Shown: positions 25,918 to 34,743 of the stretch, one piece after another
Numbering within the stretch: the first letter of the stretch is position 1
Layout: the number at the start of each line of letters is the position of its first letter
NCBI GenBank assembly: GCA_964395715.1
Contig: CAYNAU010000001.1
Location: 1 to 64,000, forward strand
DNA from: Porticoccus sp964395715
GTDB lineage: Bacteria > Pseudomonadota > Gammaproteobacteria > Pseudomonadales > Porticoccaceae
DNA: 64,000 bases
Direction of reading: 5' to 3'
Position numbers and translations under genes: made by a program
Notes under the pieces: generated by a model
Seen by the model: only the letters and a program-made list of their open reading frames with translations
What the model was told of the DNA's origin: nothing
Database searches by the model: none

Positions 25918-26472
25918 TCAATCGTCCAGTTCGATAACAGGCGTATCCAGTCCGAACTCGTCGTGAATCTGCGCGCACCAGCGATTAAGGCGTTCAGCCG
26001 TCTGTTCCGGCTGCTGGTCTTCATCGATAGCCAAGCCCACAAACAGTCCCTTTGCCGGAATTTCGGCCTTGGATGCATCGTAGTCGTAGCCCTGGGTGGG
26101 CCAGTATCCGATGATTCGATCCGCACTGCGTACCACCACATCGTGCAACATACCCATGGCATCCAGGAAAAAGTCGCCATAACCAAACTGGTCGCCGAGG
26201 CCAACAAATGCCACGGTCTTTCCCGAAAAGTCGATGGCTTCCACATCTTCCCAGAAATCCTCCCAGTCGGACTGTATCTGCCCGAAATCCCAGGTCGGAA
26301 TACCAAGGATCAGCTTGTCATAGTCCAGAAACTCCAGCTGGGTCACTTCCCCGATATCGTGAATATCCACCACATCCTCGCCCAACCGGCGCGCAATGCG
26401 ATGGGCAACAGACTCGGTGTTGCCCTCGTCACTGCCGAAAAACAAGCCAATTTTGCTGGATACTGTGGTCAC
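25918..26472 (-). CDS. fldA: Flavodoxin, long-chain, FldA-like
   Basis: FMN electron carrier of 184 residues. The phosphate loop is FFGSDEGNTESVAHRIA, with PTWDFGQIQSDWEDFWE and GLGDQFGYGDFFLDAMG around the flavin and the 20-residue long-chain insertion present. This is the classical FldA version and distinguishes it from the FldB-like protein at 12.2 kb. It is monocistronic. Confidence 0.9.
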   Translation of the reverse strand: MTTVSSKIGLFFGSDEGNTESVAHRIARRLGEDVVDIHDIGEVTQLEFLDYDKLILGIPTWDFGQIQSDWEDFWEDVEAIDFSGKTVAFVGLGDQFGYGDFFLDAMGMLHDVVVRSADRIIGYWPTQGYDYDASKAEIPAKGLFVGLAIDEDQQPEQTAERLNRWCAQIHDEFGLDTPVIELDD

Positions 26473-26557
26473 TACAGCCCCTGGTAAACCTACCGCTGAA
26501 AAAATCAGCGCGGATTTTCCCAGCTACGACCGACAGCTGCAACTCTCTACACAAAAC

Positions 26558-27673
26558 TTATATCTTCAGTGCCTCAAACGGGTCCATGTAAGGGTAACCC
26601 AGCGAGTCGGCGACTCCCTTGTGGGTGACCCGGCCGGAATGAATGTTCAGGCCATTGCGCAGGTTGGCATCCTGAAACAGTGCGCCAACCGGACTTTCTG
26701 CCAGCTTCAGCACAAATGGCAGGGTCACATTATTCAGGGCCTGGGTGGCGGTGCGGGCCACCGCGCCTGGCATGTTGGATACGCAATAATGCACCACGCC
26801 ATCCACGATATAAGTGGGTTGTTGATGAGTGGTAGGCCTAGATGTCTCAAAACACCCACCCTGGTCGATGGCCACATCCACCACCACCGAACCGGGGCTC
26901 ATGGTAGCGATCATCTCCCGGGTAACCAATTTCGGCGTAGAGGCGCCGGGAACCAACACTGCACCAATCACCAGGTCCGCATGGCGAACCGCATCTTCAA
27001 TGGCCGAGGTGGTCGCGTACAGCGTGGTCACCCGACCATCGAACTGCTGTTCCAGCTCACGCAGGCGGTCCACGGAACGATCAAATATGGTCACGCTGGC
27101 ACCCAGCCCTGCTGCCACCTTGGCGGCATTGCTGCCGACCATCCCACCCCCCAGCACCACCACCCGTCCCGGACCAACGCCGGGCACGCCACCCAACAGC
27201 ACACCCCGACCACCCTGTGCTTTTTCCAGGTGGTGGGCTCCCGCCTGGACCGCCATGCGCCCCGCCACTTCAGACATGGGGGCCAGCAGCGGCAGACGCC
27301 CGTGGTCATCAGTGACTGTTTCGTAGGCGATACAAATTGCACCGGATTGAATCAGTGCCCGGGCCTGAGCCTCGTCGGCCGCCAGGTGAAGATAGGTAAA
27401 CAGCAACTGTCCCGGCCTCAACAGCGGGTATTCCTCAGGCTGTGGCTCCTTGACCTTAACGATCATGTCCGAGCGGGAAAAGATCTCCTCGGGCGCGTCG
27501 ACAATATCAGCACCGGCGGCAGAATAATGTTCATCGGTAAAGTCAATGGCTACCCCGGCGTCCCGCTCAACCATCACCTGATGGCCCGCTGACACCAGTT
27601 CCCGCACCGACACCGGGGTTAGCCCCACCCGGTACTCGTGGTTTTTCATTTCCCTGGGTATACCAACGCGCAT
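26558..27673 (-). CDS. ald: Alanine dehydrogenase Ald
   Basis: NAD-dependent interconversion of L-alanine and pyruvate plus ammonium. The 371-residue protein begins MRVGIPREMKNHEYRVGLTP. It has the substrate-side FTYLHLAADEAQARAL and CIAYETV segments and the NAD fold RVVVLGGGMVGSNAAKVAAGLGA. With alaA at 0.7 kb the window has both an aminotransferase and a dehydrogenase route to alanine. It is divergent from the dicarboxylate symporter across an AT-rich 217-base promoter region. Confidence 0.95.
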   Translation of the reverse strand: MRVGIPREMKNHEYRVGLTPVSVRELVSAGHQVMVERDAGVAIDFTDEHYSAAGADIVDAPEEIFSRSDMIVKVKEPQPEEYPLLRPGQLLFTYLHLAADEAQARALIQSGAICIAYETVTDDHGRLPLLAPMSEVAGRMAVQAGAHHLEKAQGGRGVLLGGVPGVGPGRVVVLGGGMVGSNAAKVAAGLGASVTIFDRSVDRLRELEQQFDGRVTTLYATTSAIEDAVRHADLVIGAVLVPGASTPKLVTREMIATMSPGSVVVDVAIDQGGCFETSRPTTHQQPTYIVDGVVHYCVSNMPGAVARTATQALNNVTLPFVLKLAESPVGALFQDANLRNGLNIHSGRVTHKGVADSLGYPYMDPFEALKI

Positions 27674-27890
27674 ACCAGTCCCCTTCTCGACTGTTTTCAG
27701 GCCATGGCTTATGACCAGACCATTGTTTGTTCTATTATCAATATCTGATTTGATTATAGAAAACAGACCCGTTGTCGAGGAGGCCCGACAACGGACTTAA
27801 CTGATTCAGGTCATACCAGCAGTCACCCTTAACGGGTTTAGATAGGCGGGAGAATCTCCAACAACAGGTCCCTACCGAGAGAACATTGCA

Positions 27891-29342
27891 GTGGCGATAT
27901 TGAACAATTCTGCATTGAAAACCACCATCGGGGTATTACACCCCCGCTCACTGAAGCACCTCAGCGACTCTCTGCAGGTGCTGGTGCGAGGCAGACTGTG
28001 GTTACAGGTTCTGGTCGGCATGGGGCTGGGGATTTTGACCGGCATTCTCATAGGTCCCAGTGTGGGCTGGGTCAGCCCCGATGTTGCGGCCACCGCCAGT
28101 GACTGGCTGGCTCTGCCGGGCAGGCTGTTTCTGGCACTGATTCAGATGATGGTGATTCCTCTGGTATTTGCCTCCATTATTCGCGGGCTGGCAGCCACCG
28201 AGGATCTGGAACAACTGAAGAAAATTGGTTTGCGCGTGGTGCTGTTCTTTATCTTTACTACCGCGCTGGCCATTGTGGTCGGGCTCTCCCTGGCCAACCT
28301 GATTCAACCTGGTCAGTATGTCGACAGCCAGGCGTTACAGGCCACCTTGAGCGCTGCACCGGCGGTTGATGCCGCTCCTGCCAACCCTGCGGTGTTTGAA
28401 GACTTGCCCCGCAAAATTGTCACCCTGTTGCCGTCAAACCCACTGAGCTCGATGGTGGAAAGCAATATGCTGCAGGTGGTGATCTTTGCCATGGTAATCG
28501 GCGTGGCGCTAGTGATGATGACCCCCATTCAGGCAAAGCCGCTGCTGGACCTGATGGGCTCCTTGCAGGAAGTGTGCATGACGGTCGTGCGCTGGGCCAT
28601 GCTGCTGGCGCCGTTTGCCGTATTTGGCCTGCTGGTTCAGTTAACCGCCAAACTGGGCCTCGATGCCCTGCTGGGTATGGCGGTTTATGTGGGCACAGTG
28701 CTGTTGGGCCTGCTGGCCATGTTCTGTGTTTACCTGCTGGTGATCGCGCTCACTGCGCGGTTGAGTCCTCGCTCCTTTCTGAGCTCAGTGAAGGAGGTTC
28801 TGCTGCTGGCTTTTTCCACCTCCAGCTCCGCTGCCGTCATGCCCCTGTCGATTCGGACTGCGGAAGAAAAACTCGGTGTGCGCCCTTCAGTCTCCCAATT
28901 TGTCATTCCCCTGGGAGCAACCATCAATATGAACGGCACTGCACTGTACCAGGGTGTAGCAGCCATGTTCCTGGCGCAGGTATACGGTATTGAGGTGGGG
29001 CTCGGCGGCATGGCGCTGATTGTGATTACGGCAGTGGGCGCGTCCATCGGCTCCCCTGCCACTCCCGGCGTGGGCATCGTTATCCTAGCCATGGTACTCA
29101 ATACCGTGGGTATTCCCGCATCGGGCATTGCCCTGATTATGGGTGTCGACCGCATACTCGACATGAGCCGTACGGCCATCAATGTCAGTGGCGACCTGGT
29201 CACCGCGAAGCTGATGGATAGCTGGGTGGGTAGCAGTCTCAGCCACCACGAGGAACAACTGGCCGAACAGCAACGTGAGCAGATTCGCCAGCGGACCGGT
29301 GAAGACGTACTGACCAGCAACACGATCAAGAACACTCCCTGA
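27891..29342 (+). CDS. Dicarboxylate/amino acid:cation symporter (DAACS family)
   Basis: A 483-residue transporter of the glutamate/aspartate/C4-dicarboxylate family. TM segments begin at LWLQVLVGMGLGILTGILIG. The serine-rich re-entrant loop is AFSTSSSAAVMPLS, the TM7 motif is GATINMNGTALYQG, and the second hairpin ends in GASIGSPATPGVGIVIL. TM8 contains MGVDRILDMSRTAINVSGD, where Arg and Asn bind substrate. The start is GTG at 27891. The insertion around residues 140-170, rich in Ala and Pro, is usual for members of this length. Confidence 0.9.
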   Translation: MAILNNSALKTTIGVLHPRSLKHLSDSLQVLVRGRLWLQVLVGMGLGILTGILIGPSVGWVSPDVAATASDWLALPGRLFLALIQMMVIPLVFASIIRGLAATEDLEQLKKIGLRVVLFFIFTTALAIVVGLSLANLIQPGQYVDSQALQATLSAAPAVDAAPANPAVFEDLPRKIVTLLPSNPLSSMVESNMLQVVIFAMVIGVALVMMTPIQAKPLLDLMGSLQEVCMTVVRWAMLLAPFAVFGLLVQLTAKLGLDALLGMAVYVGTVLLGLLAMFCVYLLVIALTARLSPRSFLSSVKEVLLLAFSTSSSAAVMPLSIRTAEEKLGVRPSVSQFVIPLGATINMNGTALYQGVAAMFLAQVYGIEVGLGGMALIVITAVGASIGSPATPGVGIVILAMVLNTVGIPASGIALIMGVDRILDMSRTAINVSGDLVTAKLMDSWVGSSLSHHEEQLAEQQREQIRQRTGEDVLTSNTIKNTP

Positions 29343-29403
29343 GACAGGGACCGCGTGCATGGAAAACCCTGCTCACAGGTTTGATTAGGGATATACTTTT
29401 TAC

Positions 29404-30804
29404 ATGACAGAACCAGCAGGTTGTCGCGAGCAGGGGCTCACCCCCATAGGGTCAATCGTGGAAGTCCACGGTCCGGTGGCGGTTATCGCCTGTGACACCC
29501 TGCCCCCACTTCACCAGGCCCTCTGTGCCCATATCGACGGCGAAACCTTTCTGTTTGAAGTACACCAGCATCTGGATGAGCGCCATGTACGGGCGATCAC
29601 CCTGCACCGCAGTAGCGGCCTGTACCGCGGGATGACGGTTTTTGATACCGGCGCACCGCTCCATGTGCCGGTGGCGCCAGAGTGCCTGGGCCGATTGCTG
29701 AACATCTTCGGTGAACCTCTCGATGACAAGCCACCTCTGTCACCCAGGCAATACCGCAACGTACACAGCAAGCCTGCCCCCCTCAATGAGGCTGTGGGCG
29801 TGGGTGAAGTCCTGCAGACCGGCATCAAGGTGATCGACCTGCTCTGCCCCTTTGTCAAAGGTGGAAAAACCGGTCTGTTTGGTGGCGCCGGTGTGGGGAA
29901 AACCGTATTGATCATGGAATTTATGCACTCCGTGGCCACCCTGCACCAGGGCGTTTCGGTCTTTGCCGGCGTCGGGGAGCGCATCCGGGAAGGCCATGAA
30001 CTGTGGCATGAGATCGAAAAAGCTGGCGTATTGCCGCAAACCCTGATGGTGTTCGGCCAGATGGATGAATCTCCCGGGGTGCGCTTTCGCATAGGTCTCT
30101 CGGCACTCACCTATGCAGAGTACCTGCGCGACAGCCTGCAGAAAGAAGTGTTATTTGTGATGGACAATATCTTCCGCTTTGTCCAGGCCGGCAGTGAAGT
30201 TTCCAGTCTGCTGGGGCGCATGCCCGCCACGGTAGGCTACCAGCCCACCCTCACCACGGAAGTGGCGGAAATGCAGGACCGTATCCTGTCCACCCAATCC
30301 GGCGCCATCACCTCCGTACAGGCGGTCTACGTACCCGCAGATGACATGACTGACCCGGCGGTGAGCGCCATCCTCAGCCACCTGGATACCACCGTGATCC
30401 TGTCACGCGCCCAGGCAGGCAAGGGTATCTACCCTGCCGTGGACCCCCTGCAATCCGGCAGCCGCCTGATGGATCGGCATACGCTGGGGGATCGACATTA
30501 CACGGTCGCCGAAGCCGTCAGGGAACATCTGGCCCGCTACCATGAACTGGAAGACATTATCGCCATGCTCGGGATTGAGGAGCTGTCGCCGAAGGATCGC
30601 CAGATTGTGATGAGAGCGAGAAAATTACAACGCTACCTCACCCAGCCGTTCTGGAGTACTGCAAGCCACTCAGGAATTCCCGGGGTATCCGTTCCCCTGG
30701 AACAGAGCATCGCCGACTGCGAGGCATTCCTGCGCGGAGATTACGATGACTGGCCGGAGGAACGTTGCTATATGCGGGGCACCATGGAGGAGGTCAGGCA
30801 ATGA
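29404..30804 (+). CDS. atpD: N-type ATPase F1 subunit beta
   Basis: Catalytic subunit, 466 aa, and first gene of the second-type F1Fo operon. All catalytic landmarks are intact: P-loop GGAGVGKT (160-167), the catalytic Glu in VGERIREGHELWHE, MDNIFRFVQAGSEVSSLLGRMPATVGYQPTL, and the adenine-pocket aromatic region near the C-terminus. Having atpD first, no delta gene and atpQ in the operon are the marks of N-ATPases. Only a weak ribosome site (TAGGGA, 13 bases away) precedes the ATG. TATACT at 29392-29397 looks like a -10, so the mRNA may have a very short leader. Confidence 0.95.
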   Translation: MTEPAGCREQGLTPIGSIVEVHGPVAVIACDTLPPLHQALCAHIDGETFLFEVHQHLDERHVRAITLHRSSGLYRGMTVFDTGAPLHVPVAPECLGRLLNIFGEPLDDKPPLSPRQYRNVHSKPAPLNEAVGVGEVLQTGIKVIDLLCPFVKGGKTGLFGGAGVGKTVLIMEFMHSVATLHQGVSVFAGVGERIREGHELWHEIEKAGVLPQTLMVFGQMDESPGVRFRIGLSALTYAEYLRDSLQKEVLFVMDNIFRFVQAGSEVSSLLGRMPATVGYQPTLTTEVAEMQDRILSTQSGAITSVQAVYVPADDMTDPAVSAILSHLDTTVILSRAQAGKGIYPAVDPLQSGSRLMDRHTLGDRHYTVAEAVREHLARYHELEDIIAMLGIEELSPKDRQIVMRARKLQRYLTQPFWSTASHSGIPGVSVPLEQSIADCEAFLRGDYDDWPEERCYMRGTMEEVRQ

Positions 30805-31226
30805 AGTCGTTCAGCCTGATTCTTCAGGATGCCACCCACAACCAGCAAATTGATGGTGTCACGTCCTTTGTCGGCGAAGACAGCAGTGGCAGCTTTGGCA
30901 TTCTTGCCGGTCACGACAGACTGATCACCGCTGTGGTGATTGGGTTAGCGCGCTTCCGGGTAAGTGACGGGGATTGGCAATATCTGGCCGCTCCCGGCGG
31001 CATTCTCTATTTTCAGGACAATGTTCTGACCCTCAGCACCCGCCACTATCTGCTGGACAACGATTACAACCGCATCAGCCAAGCCCTTCAACAGCAACTG
31101 CTGGCGGAAGAGGAACAACTGCATGCCATGAAGACCAGTCTGCACCGAATGGAAGAGGAAGTGCTGAAGCGCCTCTGGGAGTTGAGCGCCAAAAATGGGA
31201 GCCTGAGCCATGACGCAGCCGGATGA
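30801..31226 (+). CDS. atpC: N-type ATPase F1 subunit epsilon
   Basis: A 141-residue protein with the N-terminal beta-sandwich (FSLILQDATHNQQIDGVTSFVGEDSSGSFGILAGHDRLIT) and a C-terminal helical part rich in Glu, Leu and Gln that can contact the rotor. The ATG overlaps the atpD stop as ATGA. An in-frame ATG further up (30765) would lie inside atpD and is rejected. Confidence 0.9.
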   Translation: MKSFSLILQDATHNQQIDGVTSFVGEDSSGSFGILAGHDRLITAVVIGLARFRVSDGDWQYLAAPGGILYFQDNVLTLSTRHYLLDNDYNRISQALQQQLLAEEEQLHAMKTSLHRMEEEVLKRLWELSAKNGSLSHDAAG

Positions 31227-31479
31227 GCTGAGAAAACAGGTGGAACGCCAGGTGCGACGCATGAAGAAGGCCGAACGTGAACGACCCACGCTGCTCGGGC
31301 AGACCGTCTATATCGGGACCCTGGGCCTCCTTCTGGTGCTGCCGGTCGTGGCTGGCGCTTACCTTGGCCAGTGGCTGGACAGCCTGGCCAGTGAGTACTC
31401 AAGCCGCTGGACCGTCAGCCTGATTCTGGTGGGTGTCATGATTGGCGCCATTAACGTCTACCTCTTTATTCGGGAGTGA
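31210..31479 (+). CDS. atpQ: N-type ATPase accessory membrane protein AtpQ (AtpI/AtpZ-like)
   Basis: An 89-residue protein with a basic N-terminus (ELRKQVERQVRRMKKAERER) and two TM helices (GLLLVLPVVAGAYLGQWLDSL and SLILVGVMIGAINVYLFI). This is the AtpI/AtpZ-like layout given the name AtpQ in N-ATPase operons. Related proteins help assemble the c-ring or carry Mg2+; the exact role is unproven. It overlaps atpC by 17 bases and ends one base before atpB. In the commonly described N-ATPase gene order an atpR gene would follow; none is present. Confidence 0.82.
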   Translation: MTQPDELRKQVERQVRRMKKAERERPTLLGQTVYIGTLGLLLVLPVVAGAYLGQWLDSLASEYSSRWTVSLILVGVMIGAINVYLFIRE

Positions 31480-31480
31480 C

Positions 31481-32182
31481 ATGGTGGACAGCCCGGATAT
31501 CATGATTCACCCACTGTTCCACCTCGGCCCGCTGGCAATTACCAGCACGGTGGTCACCACCTGGGTCATCATGGCAATCCTGTGGTTATGTGCCTGGTTG
31601 GCATCGCGGCGTCTGAGTATCACACCCGGTCCGTTGCAATCTGCGATTGAGGGTGTGGTGATTGCCATTGAAAGTGCCGTATCCGCAGCAGCGCCCCAAA
31701 ACGCGCGGCAGATTATGCCCTTAATAGCCAGTCTGTGGATTTTTCTGGTAATCGCCAACCTGTGCGGGCTGATACCCGGTGTTCACTCACCGACCCGCGA
31801 TCTGTCCGCAACAGCAGCCTTGGCCATTCTGGTCTTTCTTTCCACGCACTGGTATGGCATTCGTATCCAGGGATTGAGGTCCTACCTGAAACACTATCTG
31901 TCCCCGAGCCCGATCCTGCTGCCATTCCACCTGATCAGTGAGGTGACCCGCACCGTGGCCCTCGCCGTCCGACTGTTTGGCAATATCATGAGTCTGGAAA
32001 TGGCGGCACTGCTGATTTTGCTGGTGGCCGGATTTCTGGCCCCAGTCCCGATTCTTATGTTGCACATTATCGAGGCGCTGGTTCAGGCCTATATCTTTGG
32101 CATGCTGGCGCTGATTTATGTCGCCGGCGGAATCCAGTCCCAACAATCCCGACAAGCACGGCAAGGAGATGACAATGCCTGA
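31481..32182 (+). CDS. atpB: N-type ATPase Fo subunit a
   Basis: Stator channel subunit of 233 residues with five to six TM helices. The essential arginine facing the c-ring is R164 in TRTVALAVRLFGNIMSLEMA, equivalent to E. coli R210. A family-specific ESAVSAAAPQNARQIMPLIASLWIFLVIANLCGLIPG block precedes it. The ATG at 31481 has GGGAG just upstream; a second ATG (31502) is possible. It overlaps atpE by eight bases. Confidence 0.93.
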   Translation: MVDSPDIMIHPLFHLGPLAITSTVVTTWVIMAILWLCAWLASRRLSITPGPLQSAIEGVVIAIESAVSAAAPQNARQIMPLIASLWIFLVIANLCGLIPGVHSPTRDLSATAALAILVFLSTHWYGIRIQGLRSYLKHYLSPSPILLPFHLISEVTRTVALAVRLFGNIMSLEMAALLILLVAGFLAPVPILMLHIIEALVQAYIFGMLALIYVAGGIQSQQSRQARQGDDNA

Positions 32183-32441
32183 CTTATCCACTTTTACCCT
32201 GGCCTCGACTGTGGCCGCTGTCTTCGGTGTCTCGCTGGGAGTCATGATGCCCGCCATCGCCATGGGTTGGGCCATCAGCCGTGCGCTGGATGCCCTGTCC
32301 AGGCAGCCAGAGGCTGAACGCTCTATCATGCGCACCCTGTTTATCGGGCTGGCCATGATTGAATCCCTGGCCATTTACGTACTGGTCATTGTGCTGATCA
32401 TTCTGTTCCGCAATCCGTTACTGGAATACCTGACTCAGTAA
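32175..32441 (+). CDS. atpE: N-type ATPase Fo subunit c
   Basis: An 88-residue hairpin protein forming the rotor ring. The polar loop is SRQPEAE (42-48). The ion-carrying Glu63 lies in LAMIESLAIYVLV; the Glu-Ser with Tyr68 three positions on resembles the Na+ site of Ilyobacter tartaricus c. The helix-1 position that supplies Gln32 in Ilyobacter is Met30 here, and the glycine-rich helix-1 motif is replaced by GVMMPAIAMGWAIS. I choose ATG 32175 because AAGGAG at 32163-32168 is correctly spaced for it. Confidence 0.92.
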   Translation: MPDLSTFTLASTVAAVFGVSLGVMMPAIAMGWAISRALDALSRQPEAERSIMRTLFIGLAMIESLAIYVLVIVLIILFRNPLLEYLTQ

Positions 32442-32491
32442 CCGGTTGCTATAGAAACCATGCCATTCGAGAACCGAGAAGGATACTGCTG

Positions 32492-33241
32492 GTGGAACTG
32501 AACTGGTCAACCTTTCTGCTGGAGATCATCAATTTTCTGGTGTTGATCTGGATTCTCAAACACTTCCTGTATAAGCCAGTGTTGAACATCGTCGCCAGGC
32601 GACAGGAAAGTGTCGACAAGGTACTTGATGATGCCCAGACATTGCGCAGCGAAGCCGAGTCCATGCAACAACAATACGAAGCCCGCCTGGATCACTGGGA
32701 GCAGGAACGTCAGCAGGCACGCGATACGCTGAAACGGGAGCTGGAAGCCGTGCGCAGTCAGAAACTGCAGGAGCTGAAGTCAACACTCGATCAGGAACGG
32801 GAAAAAATTCGGGTGGCCAATGCCCAGCGGCTCACAGACCAACAGCGCAAAATGGAGGTGACGGCCTTGGTCCAGGGCGCCCAGTTTGCCGGGCAGCTGC
32901 TTAAACAGGCTGCAGGCCCTGAAGTTGAATCGCACCTGGTCAACCTGGTGATTAACGAACTAAAGCAATTGTCCCCGGACCAGCTCAAAGCCCTGCATGC
33001 CCACAACGGCGCCAGTGCCAGCGAGGTTACTGTGCACAGCGCTTACCCACTTTCGCAAGAACAGCGACAGCTTATACAGCGGGTCATTAACCAGAATGGC
33101 TGGCAAGCCGCACTGGTATATGAAGAAGAGCCCGAGTTGCTGGCGGGCCTGCAGATCACCATGGGGGCCTGGGTACTGGCAGCCAACCTGCGCGACGAAC
33201 TTCGCGGCTTTGCGGAATTAGCCAACCTTGAGCGGGATTAA
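32492..33241 (+). CDS. atpF: N-type ATPase Fo subunit b with delta-like C-terminal part
   Basis: Peripheral stalk subunit of 249 residues, much longer than a normal b (about 156). It has an N-terminal TM helix (LLEIINFLVLIWILKHFLYKPVL) and a long charged coiled coil (about 35-125). The C-terminal region (about 165-249) ends ELLAGLQITMGAWVLAANLRDELRGF, which looks like the delta subunit and explains the absence of a delta gene. The start is GTG at 32492 after GAGAAGGA. Confidence 0.92.
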   Translation: MELNWSTFLLEIINFLVLIWILKHFLYKPVLNIVARRQESVDKVLDDAQTLRSEAESMQQQYEARLDHWEQERQQARDTLKRELEAVRSQKLQELKSTLDQEREKIRVANAQRLTDQQRKMEVTALVQGAQFAGQLLKQAAGPEVESHLVNLVINELKQLSPDQLKALHAHNGASASEVTVHSAYPLSQEQRQLIQRVINQNGWQAALVYEEEPELLAGLQITMGAWVLAANLRDELRGFAELANLERD

Positions 33242-33246
33242 CAGCC

Positions 33247-34743
33247 TTGAGCAATAAACCCCCAACAGAAACTCGCCCCCTGCAACGGCAGGCCGAGTGG
33301 CTGGAAACCTACCGACCCGGACTGCGCATCCATGAGCAGGGCGCAGTGGTTTCGGTGGGTGATGGCATTGCCTGGATTGCCGGCCTGCCCTCCGCGGCAA
33401 TGGATGATGTGCTGATATTTGCCGACGGCAGCCGCGGAATGGTGTTCGATCTTAACGAAGACATGATCGGTGCCGTGCTGTTAAGCGAAACGGATGCACT
33501 CACGTCCGGCACAACAGTCCAGAGAAGTGGGCGAACGTTAAGCATTCCAGTAGGTGACGGGTTGCTGGGCAGAGTCGTCGACCCGCTCGGCAATCCACTC
33601 GACGGCGGGGAGACACCGGCTCATTCGCGCTGGCAGCCCCTTGAATCCCAATCTCCGCCCATCATTGCCCGGGACTTTGTTCACCGTCCCCTGTATAGCG
33701 GTATAAAAATCATCGACACCATGGTGCCCGTTGGCAGGGGTCAGCGACAATTGCTGATTGGGGATGAGGGGCTGGGTCGCAGTGCGGTGGCTATTGATAC
33801 GGTGATCAACCAGAAGGATCAGGATATTTACTGTGTCTATGTGTTGATCGGCCAGAAACGCTCAACCGTCGTTAACACCATTGACACGCTAAAGGAGTTT
33901 GGTGCCCTGGAATACACGACGGTTGTCGCCGCTGAAGCCAGTAGCCTGCCCGGACTTCAACAGTTGGCACCCTTTGCCGGCTGTGCCATTGCTGAGTACT
34001 GGATGCAGCAGGGACGGGATGTTCTGGTGGTTTATGACGACCTCTCCACCCACGCGAGAACGTATCGAGAACTGTCACTATTGTTGCGTCGCCCCCCGGG
34101 AAGAGAGGCTTATCCCGGTGACATTTTTTCCGTTCACGCGCGGTTACTGGAAAGGGCAACCTGTCTCAATGCGGCTCATGGTGGTGGCAGCATGACGGCT
34201 CTGCCCATTGTTGAAACCAAGCTGGGTGAAATCGCTGCCTACATTCCCACCAACCTGATATCTATCACTGACGGCCAGATTTATCTTGATCGCAGCCTGT
34301 TTGCCAGCGGTTTTCGACCCGCGATTGATATCGCCCTGTCTGTGTCTCGAATTGGCGGGCAGGCTCAGCACCTCAGTATCAAGGAAGAGGCCGGGCGGAT
34401 GAAGCTGGATTATCTCCAGTTTCAGGAACTGGAAGTGTTTACCCGCTTTGGGGCACGCCTGGAGGCATCCATGGAATCTGCCATTCGTCGCGGAAAACTG
34501 CTACGTGAGATTCTCAAACAGGATCAGCTGTCGCCACTTCCCGCCATCTGCCAGATGGCCTGGCTGGTCGCCTTCAATCACCATCTTCTGGATGACATTG
34601 ATACCGAACAGGTTACCAAGCGTCTGCAACACATCTATGAGCAGGTGCGTGCCAGCGACCTCAACCTGGACAGCCCAAAAGAATCCTGGCTTAGCGCTAT
34701 CTCCGGTTGGTTAAACTATGCGCCTGAGGAGGTCGCCAGATGA
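33247..34743 (+). CDS. atpA: N-type ATPase F1 subunit alpha, with an altered P-loop
   Basis: Regulatory nucleotide-binding subunit, 498 aa. TLSIPVGDGLLGRVVDPLGNPLDG and IKIIDTMVPVGRGQRQLLIG are conserved, as is the arginine finger in ALSVSRIGGQAQ. The P-loop, normally GDRQTGKT, reads GDEGLGRS (172-179), so the phosphate-binding lysine is Arg178. This should weaken or change nucleotide binding at the non-catalytic site. The start is TTG at 33247, five bases after the atpF stop; no ATG fits the conserved N-terminus. Confidence 0.93.
   Translation: MSNKPPTETRPLQRQAEWLETYRPGLRIHEQGAVVSVGDGIAWIAGLPSAAMDDVLIFADGSRGMVFDLNEDMIGAVLLSETDALTSGTTVQRSGRTLSIPVGDGLLGRVVDPLGNPLDGGETPAHSRWQPLESQSPPIIARDFVHRPLYSGIKIIDTMVPVGRGQRQLLIGDEGLGRSAVAIDTVINQKDQDIYCVYVLIGQKRSTVVNTIDTLKEFGALEYTTVVAAEASSLPGLQQLAPFAGCAIAEYWMQQGRDVLVVYDDLSTHARTYRELSLLLRRPPGREAYPGDIFSVHARLLERATCLNAAHGGGSMTALPIVETKLGEIAAYIPTNLISITDGQIYLDRSLFASGFRPAIDIALSVSRIGGQAQHLSIKEEAGRMKLDYLQFQELEVFTRFGARLEASMESAIRRGKLLREILKQDQLSPLPAICQMAWLVAFNHHLLDDIDTEQVTKRLQHIYEQVRASDLNLDSPKESWLSAISGWLNYAPEEVAR

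Noticed and set aside
26396..27592. 398-codon plus-strand frame opposite ald
   Set aside because: The minus strand encodes a complete alanine dehydrogenase with all motifs; the opposite frame is His/Gly/Gln-rich and featureless.
27720..27770. AT-rich partial palindrome in the ald/symporter divergent region as an Lrp or FNR site
   Set aside because: The half-sites do not line up with any consensus I can defend.
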